64,000 bases of DNA, from positions 53,736 through 117,735 of the forward strand of contig JAUCBJ010004787.1 of assembly GCA_032718475.1 (NCBI GenBank). The letters are read 5' to 3'. The translations under genes and the position numbers were made by a program. The notes under the pieces were generated by a model. It was not told where the DNA came from. It worked only from the letters and a program-made list of their open reading frames with translations, and did not search any database. Origin of the DNA: Nemertoderma westbladi (lineage: Eukaryota > Xenacoelomorpha > Nemertodermatida > Nemertodermatidae). This document shows positions 49,441-60,302 of this stretch, in pieces (positions within the stretch are counted from its first letter, which is position 1; the number at the start of each line of letters is the position of its first letter).

Positions 49441-49587
49441 TTATATCAAATAAAATTTCTTTAAAAAAAAAGGTTAATATCCAATAAAAATCGGTATTAT
49501 AAATCTTCTACAGACTATTAATTATTTGTCACAATTTCTCCGCGTCTGCAAATGATTATTCCCGAAGTGTGCACTAAGTTGATTTAT

Positions 49588-50421
49588 TTATTATCATATA
49601 GAGTTATTTATCACTTTTAGCAACACTTTCCTTATTTATCACTTTTAGCATACGATTGCCTTATTTATCACTTTTAGCATACCATTGCCTTAGTTATTAC
49701 TTTTAGCATACCATTGCCTTATTTATCACTTTTAGCATACGATTGCCTTATTTATCACGTTTTGCAACAATTGCCTTATTTATCACGTTTTGCAACAATT
49801 GCCTTATTTATCACTTTTAGCATACCTTTGCCTTATTTATAACTTTTAGCATACGATTGCCTTATTTATCACTTTTAGCATACCATTGCCTTATTTATCC
49901 CTGTTTGCATAAAATTTGCGTTATTTATCACTTTTAGCATACCATTGCCTTATTTATCACTTTTTGCATAAAATTTGCGTTATTTATCACTTTTAGCATA
50001 CCATTGCCTTATTTATCACTTTTTGCATAAAATTTGCGTTATTTATCACTTTTAGCATACCATTGCCTTATTTATCACTTTTTGCATAAAATTTGCGTTA
50101 TTTATCACTTTTAGCATACCATTGCCTTATTTATCACTTTTTGCATAAAATTTGCGTTATTTATCACTTTTAGCATACCATTGCCTTATTTATCACTTTT
50201 TGCATAAAATTTGCGTTATTTATCACTTTTAGCATACCATTGCCTTATTTATCACTTTTTGCATAAAATTTGCGTTATTTATCACTTTTAGCATACAATT
50301 GCCTTATTTATCACTTTTTGCATAAAATTTGCGTTATTTATCACTTTTAGCATACCATTGCCTTATTTATCACTTTTTGCATAAAATTTGCGTTATTTAT
50401 CACTTTTAGCATACGATTGCC
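49588..50421 (+). repeat. 29/30-bp alternating minisatellite ending at an exon acceptor
   Basis: About 28 units of TTATTTATCACTTTTAGCAT type alternate with a TTTTTGCATAAAATTTGCG type, forming a 59-bp dimer over most of its length. Each A-type unit includes CACTTTTAG, a pyrimidine tract plus AG. The last unit runs directly into CCTGTAG, the acceptor of exon 15. Confidence 0.95.
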
Positions 50422-50426
50422 TGTAG

Positions 50427-50518
50427 TAAAACTGGCGTTCCGAACTTAATCTTCGAACTAGAGAACCCCGACAGTTCTGCATTTAAATTGAATGGAGCTG
50501 TACTCGAAGTGAAAGACG
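50427..50518 (+). CDS. cadherin exon 15
   Basis: The acceptor is ATTGCCTGTAG|TAAAAC and the donor G|GTAAGT; phase 2 in, phase 1 out. It encodes TGVPNLIFELENPDSSAFKL, a cadherin C-to-E strand region, and leaves in frame to exon 16. It directly follows the acceptor-like array. Confidence 0.8.
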
Positions 50519-50702
50519 GTAAGTGGAATTAGTTGTTCCTACTGCTACAACCATCGAGCATTACTTAATACATTACAGCTTGGCTTGAGTTTACGTTAGC
50601 CATTACACTTCTGTGTGTATTAACTATAAACATTACAGCGCGATTATCATTTACTTTACACATCTATGTTAAACCGGAAAGCTGCATTAAAAAAATGAAA
50701 AC

Positions 50703-51070
50703 TAGGCCGGTTTATCGTCAAAACTGCGCCGCCTTATCTCCCAACTACTGTGAGATTAGCCGAAACATCAGATTCTTTATGGAAGTCATGGGCTGTCCGC
50801 CACGCTTATTCTCTACAAGAGGCCCCCAAAGCACAATATTGTACACAGGCTGACCCTTAAAGCGATGTCCTGCAAAGCGGGGGCGGCTCTGATCGTTCAA
50901 GTGCCATTTGGGGGACTGCTGAGACTCTTCCCATGCTGTATAGTGACTGATTGGAGATGTGTTCATTGAAACCGGCGTCGCATTCTAGTCTAAGTGCTAT
51001 TTGAGAGATTTGTGGTCCTCAGCACCTGGATTCCCATTAGCACTGGTTTTACTGCTGCTCGAGATTCCGT
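50703..51070 (-). mobile_element. diverged RTE-like LINE 3' fragment
   Basis: On the minus strand it matches the C-terminal coding part of the LINE at 61030-63093: the GTCATGGGCTGTCCGCCACG segment, then GCGATGTCCTGCAAAGCGG and the TGTGGTCCTCAGCACC segment. It has many substitutions and indels and no long open frame. Confidence 0.72.
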
Positions 51071-51313
51071 TTTATTCTATGTAATTTACACATTAAAGGT
51101 CGATCAGCATTTAAAAAGAAAAGTAAAAGTTCAGTACAGTACAGTACAGCACAGTACAGTATTACATACAGTCCCTTTCTAATTGCGAAGTTTTTCAATT
51201 TTTATGATAAAATTTAAGAAGTAGAATAAAAATCATGTATATGCATTGTTGATAAATTTATTTCGAACATCGATAATGGACCACGGAATTACGACTTTAT
51301 TATATTATTTCAG

Positions 51314-51507
51314 TGGCATTAATTGATTACGACGCCGGCTACCACCGGCAACTTGACCGCATAAAGGTGTTTGAGACTGGGAGCGACGATTTCACATACA
51401 TTACGAGTTACGTCACAATACAGGCGGAGCAGGAGACATCCCCTGTGTTCACCGGAGTGCCAACTGGCAGCAATATACATGTACCTGAGAATTCTCCTTA
51501 TGGAACT
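51314..51507 (+). CDS. cadherin exon 16
   Basis: The acceptor is TTATTTCAG|TGGCAT and the donor ACT|GTAAGT; phase 1 in, phase 0 out. It encodes ALIDYDAGYHRQ, a TSPVFTGVP segment and VPENSPYGT at the start of a repeat. Confidence 0.85.
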
Positions 51508-52357
51508 GTAAGTTCTACTTGTCATTCTCTCTATGTAGGCCCATATATTGTCTAAGTTGGCTAGTATACATGGCCCGTAACCGAACCCGTAACCGTTCGC
51601 GATCAGCCATTCATCATCATCAGCGATCATCCCTAATTCATCTACATTATCGAGTATGAATGTCTGACGACCACGTTTTATATTGTCTGTCAGCCGGGTG
51701 ATAAAAAAGATATCATTGATTAGATATGAGATAACAGAGGTCTACAAGACGCAGCTATCCTTATGTAGTTCTGCGCGATGGGTTTTAGTAATGAAACAAT
51801 AGATTGTACAACGCCTCATTTGTTAAGAGAGCATTGTAACACTCAACTCACGATTCGTGACATATTCAAAGCTCCTGCAGCTTTCACGGATATTTGCATG
51901 GATAATGATACTGAAAGGCCACAGCATTAATGGCTGACCGAGATGTGAGTCATTTTGGCTGAGCATACCGCTAAAGTACCGTTGAAGATTTCCGTTGTCT
52001 GAAAATTTGAACGTTAATAACTCTGTGAATCCTCTCTGAATACATGTTGTAGTTTGTCAAAAGTTTAGAAATTTCACAGATGTAAAATATTGAGTGGGGC
52101 TTTAGAGTAGCACGTGACCGCGCAGTACAAGTGAATATTCCACGAACGTGTGTGTACCTGTTGGTACCTGTACGTGTACATACGTCAAGTTTTATTAGTA
52201 TGCTGGCTGGTATTATATAGGAGGATCAATAAGCAGAGCATTATCGGCAGTCATTACGGAGATATGCATCTCGAACAGTCGTTTATCTTACAATTAGGCG
52301 TCTTCTTCTCAGTTTGGTGTTGTGCCAATTTCTTATTAAAATGTGCTTATTTTGTAG
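51508..52357. other. intron sequence, nothing recognised
   Basis: No element or exon is supported. Confidence 0.5.
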
Positions 52358-52523
52358 GTCGTCGCAACTATTACGGTAACTGATCCAGATTTGGGTCCTA
52401 CTGGGCCAATGACGGCGTTGGCCTTGGATAACGACTTCGGGATATTCCAACTGAGGGAAGACTGGTCTCAGCAAAAAACGACAGGACAGGTTACAGCAGA
52501 CCTCTACATCGAGCAAAATAAAT
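52358..52523 (+). CDS. cadherin exon 17
   Basis: The acceptor is TTATTTTGTAG|GTCGTC and the donor T|GTTAGT; phase 0 in, phase 1 out. It encodes VVATITVTDPDLGPTGP and FGIFQLREDW. The open frame before 52358 is intron. Confidence 0.83.
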
Positions 52524-53028
52524 GTTAGTAAAAGACGTTTGTCGTTTATCGTTTTTTTACGTGAAGACAGTGAATCTCAATATGTGTCAGTTATCTAATT
52601 AATAATTAGGGTTCGTATAAATTAGTGCAGGACCCTCCAGTTTACCTCAATCAATAATTGGTACTCCTTACAAAATTATCTTGCCTAAATTATCTTGTTT
52701 AAATATTTTCTTTCTCAAATTTTACAAATCTCTGATCATCGATCAACTTATTTGTTACGTAATGGGTATAATAATGACGGGGGTATAATAATAACTTGTA
52801 ACTTTAATAAATTATATTTTTAATTCATCTGAAGAAAGTAAAAGTTGTCAAATAGAATTATAAAAGAGCAAATACATTACCCGTAACCCTAAACCACTAA
52901 TATATATTGATGACATGTGTCTCGAAATTTATGTAACATCAATATCTGATTAACAACGAATCATTCAAACTAATTCCATTCAATGTAACAGACAATATTA
53001 TATGGGAACATTTATATTGTATTTGCAG

Positions 53029-53173
53029 TGTTGGATAAAGAGGGGACAGCATCTTTCGCTGTTAATATTAAGGCTACTGACCCTGGTGGGACTACAAATC
53101 ATCTAATCAATGTTATTGTGGACAATGTCAATGAGTTTACTCCAAAGTGTGACGCTAGTTCCGTTGTATTAAC
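53029..53173 (+). CDS. cadherin exon 18, last recognised
   Basis: The acceptor is TATTTGCAG|TGTTGG and the donor AC|GTGAGT; phase 1 in, phase 2 out. It encodes LLDKEG, IKATDPGGTTNHLI and the linker DNVNEFTPKCD. The good donor shows that the gene continues, but no plus-strand exon with phase-2 entry was recognised further right. Confidence 0.83.
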
Positions 53174-53498
53174 GTGAGTACAGAACACCGTTAAAATACT
53201 TCCCTACCTGAGTAAAGAATAACGTTACAATAGTTCCCTCCCTCAATAACTTGGTATAGGATATGAGACAAAATACGTTCAGTTCTGTGTTAATAATACA
53301 ATACATGGATGCCGCCATTCACATCTATATGCTGGATACATAGAATTCTAGAATGAGGATATTATACTGTTACTAAACTAAAATATCATATTCGTTGGCC
53401 GGCAGGTGTTATTTACTTATTATATCTAGGAATTAAACTCACATTTTTCATTATTATCAAAAACATACAGAACACGCTACTTTTTATTAAATATCAAC

Positions 53499-54575
53499 AT
53501 GGACTTTTGTCTCCAAATACTGGCAAAGATAGTGAAACCTATTTTGAAATTCGGTGTATTGTGTACAAAAATGTTTCATCCTCTTTTCAAATGTCTATTT
53601 ATAAGTTTAACTTTATTTGTTGTGCTGATTGGTCTGGTACTCTACCTACCGTACTATATAGCATATAAACCAGTCGCTGTAACAACGGTACATTCACTCT
53701 TCAGTTTATGGCTCCTGACTAACTACTTTTATAATTACTACAAGACCGCGACAATTAAATCAGATGAACCAATACAACATATGCAACAAATATATCATAG
53801 TCGCCCAATATGCGGAGATAAGAATACCTTGAGTCCAACGGTAAATGAGGAAGGTTTCAGTGGAAAACGAAACAATCTACAAAGTATAATAAACATCAAA
53901 GACTCAGTGTCAATGACAATACGATGTTGGAGATGCCATAAAGATAAGTCTCCAAGAACTCACCACTGTATTATTTGCGACAGATGCATAGTCCGCATGG
54001 ATCATCATTGTCCTTGGGTTGGCCAGTGCATTGGCTTGAGTAATCATAAGAATTTCTTAATGTTTCTAATTTATCTCTTTATCGGTGTCTGCTACGTGTG
54101 GTGGGTGACCGTGGACGTAGCCTACAGACCATTCAGCCGGCGAGAATTCTACATACCAGCGACCATGAAACTGAGGTATATACTTGGCCCTGTTATGGAT
54201 AATATTGTATACTTCGATGCTATGGACTATCAACAGACGCGTCGGTGGTGGGAGGATTTCTTCGAGATGTTGATTGTTGTCTCTCATCGCATCGCTGCCA
54301 TTTCTATCCTCGTCCATGGCGTCTTCCTCTTACAGCAGTGTATCTTAATATCGGTAAATGTAACCACCGTTGAATTCTGGTGGATGGTCATCGGTTACAA
54401 GGGAGAGGGCCGCTCCAATGGCTGCCGTTACTCGTGGCAGCTTTTTAGGAGTAATTGGATTGAGTTGCTAGGCAACAATAGCGGTTACTTGGATTGGTTA
54501 TCACTTTTGTTACCTGGTTACCGATCTCTGCGAACACGCTACACAATCGCAGGTAACAATCTGCTGGAATTATAG
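53499..54575 (+). CDS. DHHC palmitoyltransferase, intronless
   Basis: This 358-residue membrane enzyme would attach palmitate to protein cysteines. Predicted membrane segments lie at about residues 31-54, 58-80, 186-209 and 258-286. The cysteine-rich domain spans 143-186, with CWRCHKDKSPRTHHC and the catalytic DHHC at 168-171 (RMDHHCPWVGQC). A TTVE motif (289-292), conserved after the last helix, and a NW.ELLG PaCCT-like motif (319-325) are present. Start and length fit the family. The gene is one open frame on the same strand as the cadherin gene, 325 bp after its last recognised exon. A possible AATAAA signal is at 54900-54905. Lack of introns suggests a retrocopy. The subfamily is not certain. 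Confidence 0.9.
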   Translation: MDFCLQILAKIVKPILKFGVLCTKMFHPLFKCLFISLTLFVVLIGLVLYLPYYIAYKPVAVTTVHSLFSLWLLTNYFYNYYKTATIKSDEPIQHMQQIYHSRPICGDKNTLSPTVNEEGFSGKRNNLQSIINIKDSVSMTIRCWRCHKDKSPRTHHCIICDRCIVRMDHHCPWVGQCIGLSNHKNFLMFLIYLFIGVCYVWWVTVDVAYRPFSRREFYIPATMKLRYILGPVMDNIVYFDAMDYQQTRRWWEDFFEMLIVVSHRIAAISILVHGVFLLQQCILISVNVTTVEFWWMVIGYKGEGRSNGCRYSWQLFRSNWIELLGNNSGYLDWLSLLLPGYRSLRTRYTIAGNNLLEL

Positions 54576-55214
54576 GCATGATCCTAATCTAGTGTTAACT
54601 ATTATCCAGTTTTTAATGTGTTTCAATAATATATCATCATTAAATCTTATCAACATACGGAACTCTTGTGCTTTACCACCTTTTTTGGCAATTTTTATAT
54701 ATATTATCAGATATAATAGATGGTTAAGCAAGCATACCATCCACAATCAATTAGCTAACAAAACTTTAGATATTAGGTTGTCCTTTTATTTGTACAAATT
54801 TATTAGTTAAACGATTTCGAATTCTAGATTTCGAAACTAGGTAATGTTCTCGAATATCTAAACAGTGATAAAATTGTTAACAAGCTTTAGAAGAAAAGAA
54901 ATAAAAATGAAAATTGATTCAAATTTCCACAATATGTTTGATTTTTCGATTTACCTTAAATTTCCAAGTTTAGCTATTAAATTTCGGCTGCATGGTTTAG
55001 GACGCCGTGCTGGCTGACACGGGAGTTTAATTCTAGGTACGGTAAAACAAAGCCATTTAATTTTTATTTAGTGTTCTAGAATTGTCGTAACTTTGCAATA
55101 TTGTGTATTTTGCAATGCCCTGTGGTATTTTTCATAAGAACAGTGGCACTGTAAAGCACAAGAGACTCCTCGTGTAATGCATTGACGGAACCTTAAGGTT
55201 CGATTATTTCTGGC
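54576..55214. other. AT-rich spacer
   Basis: It holds the likely 3' UTR of the DHHC gene. The open frame at 54592-54810 has no recognisable domain and is not called. Confidence 0.5.
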
Positions 55215-55480
55215 AGCAGTTTACCAGTACTCTTTTATGGGAGTCCATGCTAAATGCCGAAGGTACCAAATCTTTGGATGGCACTTTCACAAGAATGCTG
55301 CGCCGGGTTTATTGTGTCAAGTACAATGAACACATCTCCAACCAGACACTATATAACATTGGTTCCCCCAAGCTTGACACTTGAACAAAGTCGCCTCCGC
55401 TTTGCAGGACATTGCTTTCGCCGTGAGGACCAGCCAGTGCATAATATTGTACTTTGGTAGCCTCATGGAGTGAATACCTT
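55215..55480 (+). mobile_element. RTE-like LINE 3' fragment, plus strand
   Basis: It shares SLDGTFTRMLRRV, a degraded SLTLEQ-RLRFAGHCFRRED region and the Trp-poor tail with the LINE at 61030-63093, but in the opposite orientation and with an internal frameshift. It is followed by GTTGGGCACAGCTTTT, the reversed tail of the SINE seen at 33769. Confidence 0.78.
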
Positions 55481-55644
55481 TTTGTTGGGCACAGCTTTTA
55501 CTTTTTTTTAAATATACCAGTCGCAATTCTCTATGGGTGTAACTGTCCTAGTAGCTAGAGTGTATAATTAAGCATTGCGGCCGTGATGGTTCATGGTTAA
55601 TATACACTACCCTTTCATTGGTTAAAGACGGCCAGTGGTTAAAG

Positions 55645-55882
55645 ACGGCCAAGTACTGTAGGGTTGAGCACAGTGGCAGCAGATGATGGTATGACAGATG
55701 GGAGGCCATGAGGAGGTAAATTGCGGACATACAAGGTATCAGATAGTATTTCCAGGTCTATCTTTTACCTAAGCCCTTAGCTGAATGGTTAGAGCGTCAG
55801 ACTTCCAACGCCGAGGTCACCAGTTCGATCCCACTTGGACGTCACTGCCGACTTTGCAAAAACTGTGCCCAACAAAAAGTTA
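55645..55882 (+). mobile_element. tRNA-derived SINE, second copy
   Basis: A-box-like TAGCTGAATGGTTAGAGC (55778-55795) and B-box-like GGTCACCAGTTCGATCCC (55815-55832) match the copy at 33769-34040, as does the upstream GTAGGGTTGAGCACAGTGGC. Confidence 0.8.
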
Positions 55883-56633
55883 TAAAAATTTGTATTGTAG
55901 GAAACATATTGTAGTACTTAGGGGGATTAGATAGATTTATAGATACATTATGTAAAAACAATAAGTAATACACCAAACAATGTATATCGGAATTGTCCAA
56001 CATAACATATAGGATAAGCTTTGCAGCTTCTTTCCAACTTTATCCATTAATGTTAGGGGTCATTGTTTCCTTATGAATGAATAAATGAATAGATCATTTA
56101 TAATGTCTTGGGCACAACAGCGGCCCCCAACCAACAATGGCTTATAAGACATCAAATTTTATACAAATAAACTACCAAATAATACACAATTAACCAATTA
56201 ATCTTATAAAGTCCACTACACTACATTATATAGTGGCCGATAAGTGCCAAACGAACACCTGTTGGTCAGTGCATGTTTATGATTATATTGATATTGATGT
56301 TGTTACTCTATATATCACAATATTTGATTAATTATGTTGCTTAGAAACAATAACAGCAGAATTAGAGATAGTTTTTTTTCATTGAAATGAAATAAAGATA
56401 CAAGATACCCAAATTTTAGCAGCATAATAATATTAAGAACAATAGAACAGTAGCTGCTATTGATTTTCGTTTGAATAATATTGTCACGCCATTGTAACAT
56501 GTTTCTTCAATTGCCTTTGATGATTCACATATAGTTGAATCAATAAATTCGTCAATAAATTATTATAAATATGTAATTTAGCTAAGATAATGACATATAC
56601 TGTAACATAGATAAGATATATATAACAACAAAC
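55883..56633. other. AT-rich sequence, nothing recognised
   Basis: It should contain further exons of the minus-strand cadherin gene if that gene is whole; none was found. Confidence 0.45.
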
Positions 56634-56811
56634 GTTATTATGACGTCATATGATTTCGCATCTTTCTCATAATCGAATGCGGCTTTATTCGAGAGAACTC
56701 CTGCTGTTAAGGTAAACTTGGCTGCATCGGTTCCTGATAGAGTGTAAGTCAACGTGTTTGCAGGAACATCAACATCAGAGAAAAGTATTGTGAAATCTCG
56801 ATTGAAAGTTC
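56634..56811 (-). CDS. minus-strand cadherin exon C
   Basis: The acceptor is AAATCTAG|GAACTT and the donor AC|GTTTGT (weak); phase 1 in, phase 2 out. It encodes LFSDVDVPANTLTYTLSGTD, the KFTLTAGVL strand and FDYEKDAKSYDVIIT. Confidence 0.78.
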
Positions 56812-58057
56812 CTAGATTTAAATAATATAAATTCAAATAAATTAACAACAATGAGACTGTATATTGACAATATAAAAAACATTACTTAATTTGGAATAAT
56901 GCTAAATTTTTTATCCATATTTTGTCCTGCACTCCCAATTTGGTCATGGTGGGAACCCCCAAGATAATAGAATAAAAATAAAAATGAAACACTCGCTCAA
57001 TATTTTCCATGATTTTAACACAATAATTTTCATTTTTTATAACAATTATAAAAATGAAATAATCTCATTATAAATAAATCCCAAAAAAATTTAAAAAAAT
57101 CTAAAAAAATAATCAAATGATAAATAATCTCATATCTCATTCGAAAAACTTAAATATTGGATATCTATGTGGGTAGTCTAAGAATGTTATGTAGCATTTT
57201 CTACAATGGGAAAAAAAGGAAAAATAATAAAGTGTTAAATTACTTTATTACCAAAGGAAACTGGCTAGACATTTGTGCCAAAAACAAAGGCGACTTTACA
57301 TCCAAAGGCATTTCGGTTTTACATTTTGATAGAACATCTACTATAGATACTATAGTAGGTCATAGATAGAACACTAGTGCAATTCGTTATAAGTCAATAT
57401 TTATAACCACATATTTTATTATTATAATAATCTGTTACTGTTAGGGATCTAATAATTGTATGATCTTTTTTGTAGTGATTTTTGGGGTTTGGTTTGGTTT
57501 TGGGGTTTGGTAGGTTAGCTAGTTTATTATTGTTCTATTCAAAAACAGTGTGAATTGGTCCTCGGGAAAGAGACAACTAGTTCTGGGCGATATGTCCAGA
57601 TGATATATTTGGAATGACAACTCTGAGACGAATAATAATTATAGGAACAATTTGTCTGTGACAAATTATTTTGGGGAGAGGATTAGGTCATTCTTGGATA
57701 TCTGTCAATGTGCGGCACGAAAAATACAAGTAGCACAAATTTGATAATCAAAAAAACCGGGATGAAAAGACTGGGACAACCAGAATTATATCTTGCTGAT
57801 TGATCTGATATTTGGCATGTTGTACTTGAATTAATTCAGCATCTTTTAATTGAGGCCGATTTTTGGATTTGGACCAAAGAGTTGCTCCGCTGACAGGCTT
57901 ACCAACCTTGTACATGATTGAAAGTTGTTAATACAATGTGTGTATGCAATCATGCATATGAATATATTATAACTAATTATTAATATAAATTAATAAATAA
58001 TTATATATAATACACATATATTTGACGATAAATGAATATAAATATATTGTCAATTAC
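56812..58057. other. intron of the minus-strand gene
   Basis: It is AT-rich, with a GGGGTTTGGTTTGG-like patch near 57490. The open frame at 57157-57369 has no domain and is not called. Confidence 0.5.
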
Positions 58058-58179
58058 CATCTTCATCATAGTTGTAGCTCGCAGCTCCAGTGTATGTAGG
58101 GGGGTCATTGAGATTGATTGCGGTTACCGTTACTGGAATCGTTACTACTTGTGGTGTTAATTCTCCGCTTTCAGTACAT
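58058..58179 (-). CDS. minus-strand cadherin exon B
   Basis: The acceptor is TTTATCGTAG|ATGTAC and the donor GATG|GTAATT; phase 2 in, phase 1 out. It encodes VTIPVTVTAINLNDPPTYTG and ends YNYDEDG at the start of the next repeat. Confidence 0.8.
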
Positions 58180-58235
58180 CTACGATAAAAAAAAACGGTC
58201 AATATTAATGCATGCGCATGTTGTGTTAACCCTAT

Positions 58236-59091
58236 TTGGCCTGGGGGGGGGGGGGGGGGGTGTGGTCATTTTAGAATTTTTTTTGTAATTCATCTGTATC
58301 TTTGAGTCAGGTTTGTTGGGAAAATCGAGATTTCCTAAAATGTAATGGGCTATCTAATAAAACAAACGCCATTTCCATGGCTATGTTAGTTTTCGTGCTG
58401 TGGTCCCTTTCTGGCACCCATCTCCAGTATTTTTCGTGCTAAAATTTTCAAAAGTTTTGATGGCTAACTAAAATTAATTTATTTGCGGTATATAGCGGTT
58501 TTTTGGCATTGATCACGATTATAGAACTCAAATATAATATTTGAGAACATTTTTTGTATTTTTGAATGTGCCCTCTTGGGCATGAAAATAACAAGTAGTG
58601 CAAATATGATAATGAAAAATCACCACAAAATCAAATTGATTTTATGACCATATAGTTTTTTTGGGTTGCTGATTACGAATTGACACTGAAATATAGCGTA
58701 CATTGTTGATTAGGTCATTTTATAATCAAAAATCATTAACAAATCAACCTGATTTTTAGACATTACGGGTTTTTTTCTGAGACGCTGATCACGAATTGAC
58801 ACTCAAAAATATCGTATTACCCAACCAAATTCGATCATTCATGATCAGCGACATCGAAAACCCGTTTACGTTCAGAATTATCGAACCAAACAAAAAATAT
58901 TTTGTTTTTCTAAAATTTTTTCTTATTCTTTTCGTCCTTGGGGACCAAAATAGCACCAAAAATGGTGGTTGCATTGCCAAAAAATATTTCTAAGAAGTTT
59001 TATCGTGATCAGCGACCTCGAAATCTCGAAAATTGTAATTTTTGAGCCAAGATCTAAGAAATTCCTAAAATGACCACCCCCCCTGGGCCAA
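58236..59091. mobile_element. non-autonomous DNA transposon with G-rich terminal inverted repeats
   Basis: The left end TTGGCCTGGGGGGGG... through GTGGTCATTTTAGAATTT (58236-58277) is mirrored by AAATTCCTAAAATGACCACC... through CCTGGGCCAA (59059-59091). The poly-G run at 58243-58260 is part of the left terminus. Inside are three degenerate repeats of a GCTGATCACGAATTGACACT-like block. No transposase or clear target duplication is seen. Confidence 0.7.
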
Positions 59092-59804
59092 TTACGTTGT
59101 AAAATAGCCTGGGCCTGTATATATTTCACTTACTTATATATGATTACATACATTTGCTGTTCTTTGTGGTTAAATCTATTAGGCAGGCCCCGATGGAATT
59201 TTCATTGTTTATAATTTGTTATTTTGTTTGTTATTAGTAGTGCCCCGATGATATTATTCTTTAATACTCTACTGCGTAGGAGATTATACTGGGCTCAGAT
59301 AGATAATGGCGTGGATTAAACCGCAAGTGAAAACTGATATCGCGCAAAGTGATCGCGAGTGAAATACAATTTAATTTATTGTTTTGGTTGAGAAAACACC
59401 GCCACTGTAACCTGCTCCTTTACCTTAATGATTTTAATTGAATTAAATTACTTTTTAAACCTGCTAAACACATGATGCTTGCGGTCGATAACATATCTAG
59501 TGAGCTTGGATATTATTTCGTACGATTATTTTGAAATTTCGTTTAATGCTAATATTTTCAGATTTTCGGTAAATATCTGAGTTCTAAACACCCTATTATA
59601 GCATTGGACTAAATCAATATAGATGACATGGTAACTAACAGCAGTTTTGTAGAAACTAAAAGTATTCATTCTTCGCACAAAAGAATCGATTTATAGTATT
59701 ACTATCGGTTCATTGATATAAAGGATCTAATTGTAATTACTAAAACTTTCCAATGCTAATAATAAGTAATGTAATGTTTTACTAAATTTAATTGATTAAC
59801 TCAC
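59092..59804. other. intron of the minus-strand gene
   Basis: A stretch near 59375-59430 (GCCACTGTAACCTGCTCCTT) also occurs at 17270-17290 and marks an unclassified dispersed repeat. Nothing else is recognised. Confidence 0.5.
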
Positions 59805-59985
59805 ACGACATTAAAACTATAAGATGATTTAGTTTCGAAATCTAAACCGGTTCCTTTAGCTTTAACGGCACCTGTTGCTGAGTTGATGAAAAAGCTAGCC
59901 GAATCTGTGCCACTCAAAGAGTACGTCACCGTAGTTCCGGTATCAATATCATCGAATGCGAAAGTGTGGAAGTTAGCAGCTGTGT
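59805..59985 (-). CDS. minus-strand cadherin exon A
   Basis: The acceptor is GTTATTTCAATAG|ACACAG and the donor GT|GTGAGT; phase 1 in, phase 2 out. It encodes NFHTFAFDDIDTGTTVTYSL, the FINSATGAVKAKG strand and LDFETKSSYSFNV. Confidence 0.8.
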
Positions 59986-60031
59986 CTATTGAAATAACGA
60001 ATTATTAATTAATACAGGATACACCAACGGT

Positions 60032-60300
60032 AATAAACCTCCCCCAAGCTTGACACAAAATAAAATCGCCTCCGCTTTGAGGGACATTGCTTTCGCCGTG
60101 AGGACCAGCCAGTGCATAATATTGTACTTTGGCAGCCTCATGGAGTGAATAAGCATGGTGGACAGCCCATGACTTTCTTGAGGCGCATCTTAAAGGACAC
60201 TGGCCTTGAAGATGCGGAAGATCTAGCAAATTTCATGGGTGATAGGGAGTTGTGGCGTCGCAATTTTGTCGGCAAGCCGGCACAGTATTCTTAAAATGCA
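60032..60300 (+). mobile_element. RTE-like LINE 3' end, plus strand
   Basis: It encodes the LINE C-terminal end (GVNKHGGQPMTFLRRILKDT, then the DRELWRRNF region), closing with CCGGCACAGTATTCTTAA. It is nearly identical to the 3' end of the minus-strand copy at 61078. Confidence 0.85.
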
Positions 60301-60302
60301 GA

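Larger units (their letters stand above)
17993..53173 (+). other. cadherin gene, internal part, at least 20 exons
   Basis: Exons on the plus strand encode a run of about eight extracellular cadherin repeats. Calcium-binding linkers DVNERP, NLNDND, KNDNTP, DINDN/DVNDN, PVNEFTP and NVNEFTP are visible. Splice phases agree at all but one junction, which strongly supports one gene. Spliced length in the window is about 3.1 kb (near 1,040 residues) with exactly one of exons 9a/9b/9c. The role is calcium-dependent cell adhesion or signalling at the plasma membrane. No signal peptide, transmembrane helix or cytoplasmic domain is found: exon 1 starts in phase 1 and exon 18 ends in phase 2 at a good donor, so the gene continues on both sides. 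Introns are swollen by minisatellites and transposons. The subfamily is not recognisable. Confidence 0.88.
56634..59985 (-). other. second cadherin-type gene, three exons, minus strand
   Basis: Three minus-strand exons join in phase: 59985-59805, 58179-58058, 56811-56634. Together they encode parts of two cadherin repeats with an NLNDPP linker. The first enters in phase 1 and the last leaves in phase 2, so the gene extends both ways. Its repeat style (SGTDxAxF strand) resembles exon 6 of the plus-strand gene, suggesting relatedness. It could be a separate gene, an inverted duplicate or a fragment. Confidence 0.75.

Noticed and set aside
58796-59129. Frames inside the G-ended transposon
   Set aside because: They are present on both strands, low-complexity, with no domain.
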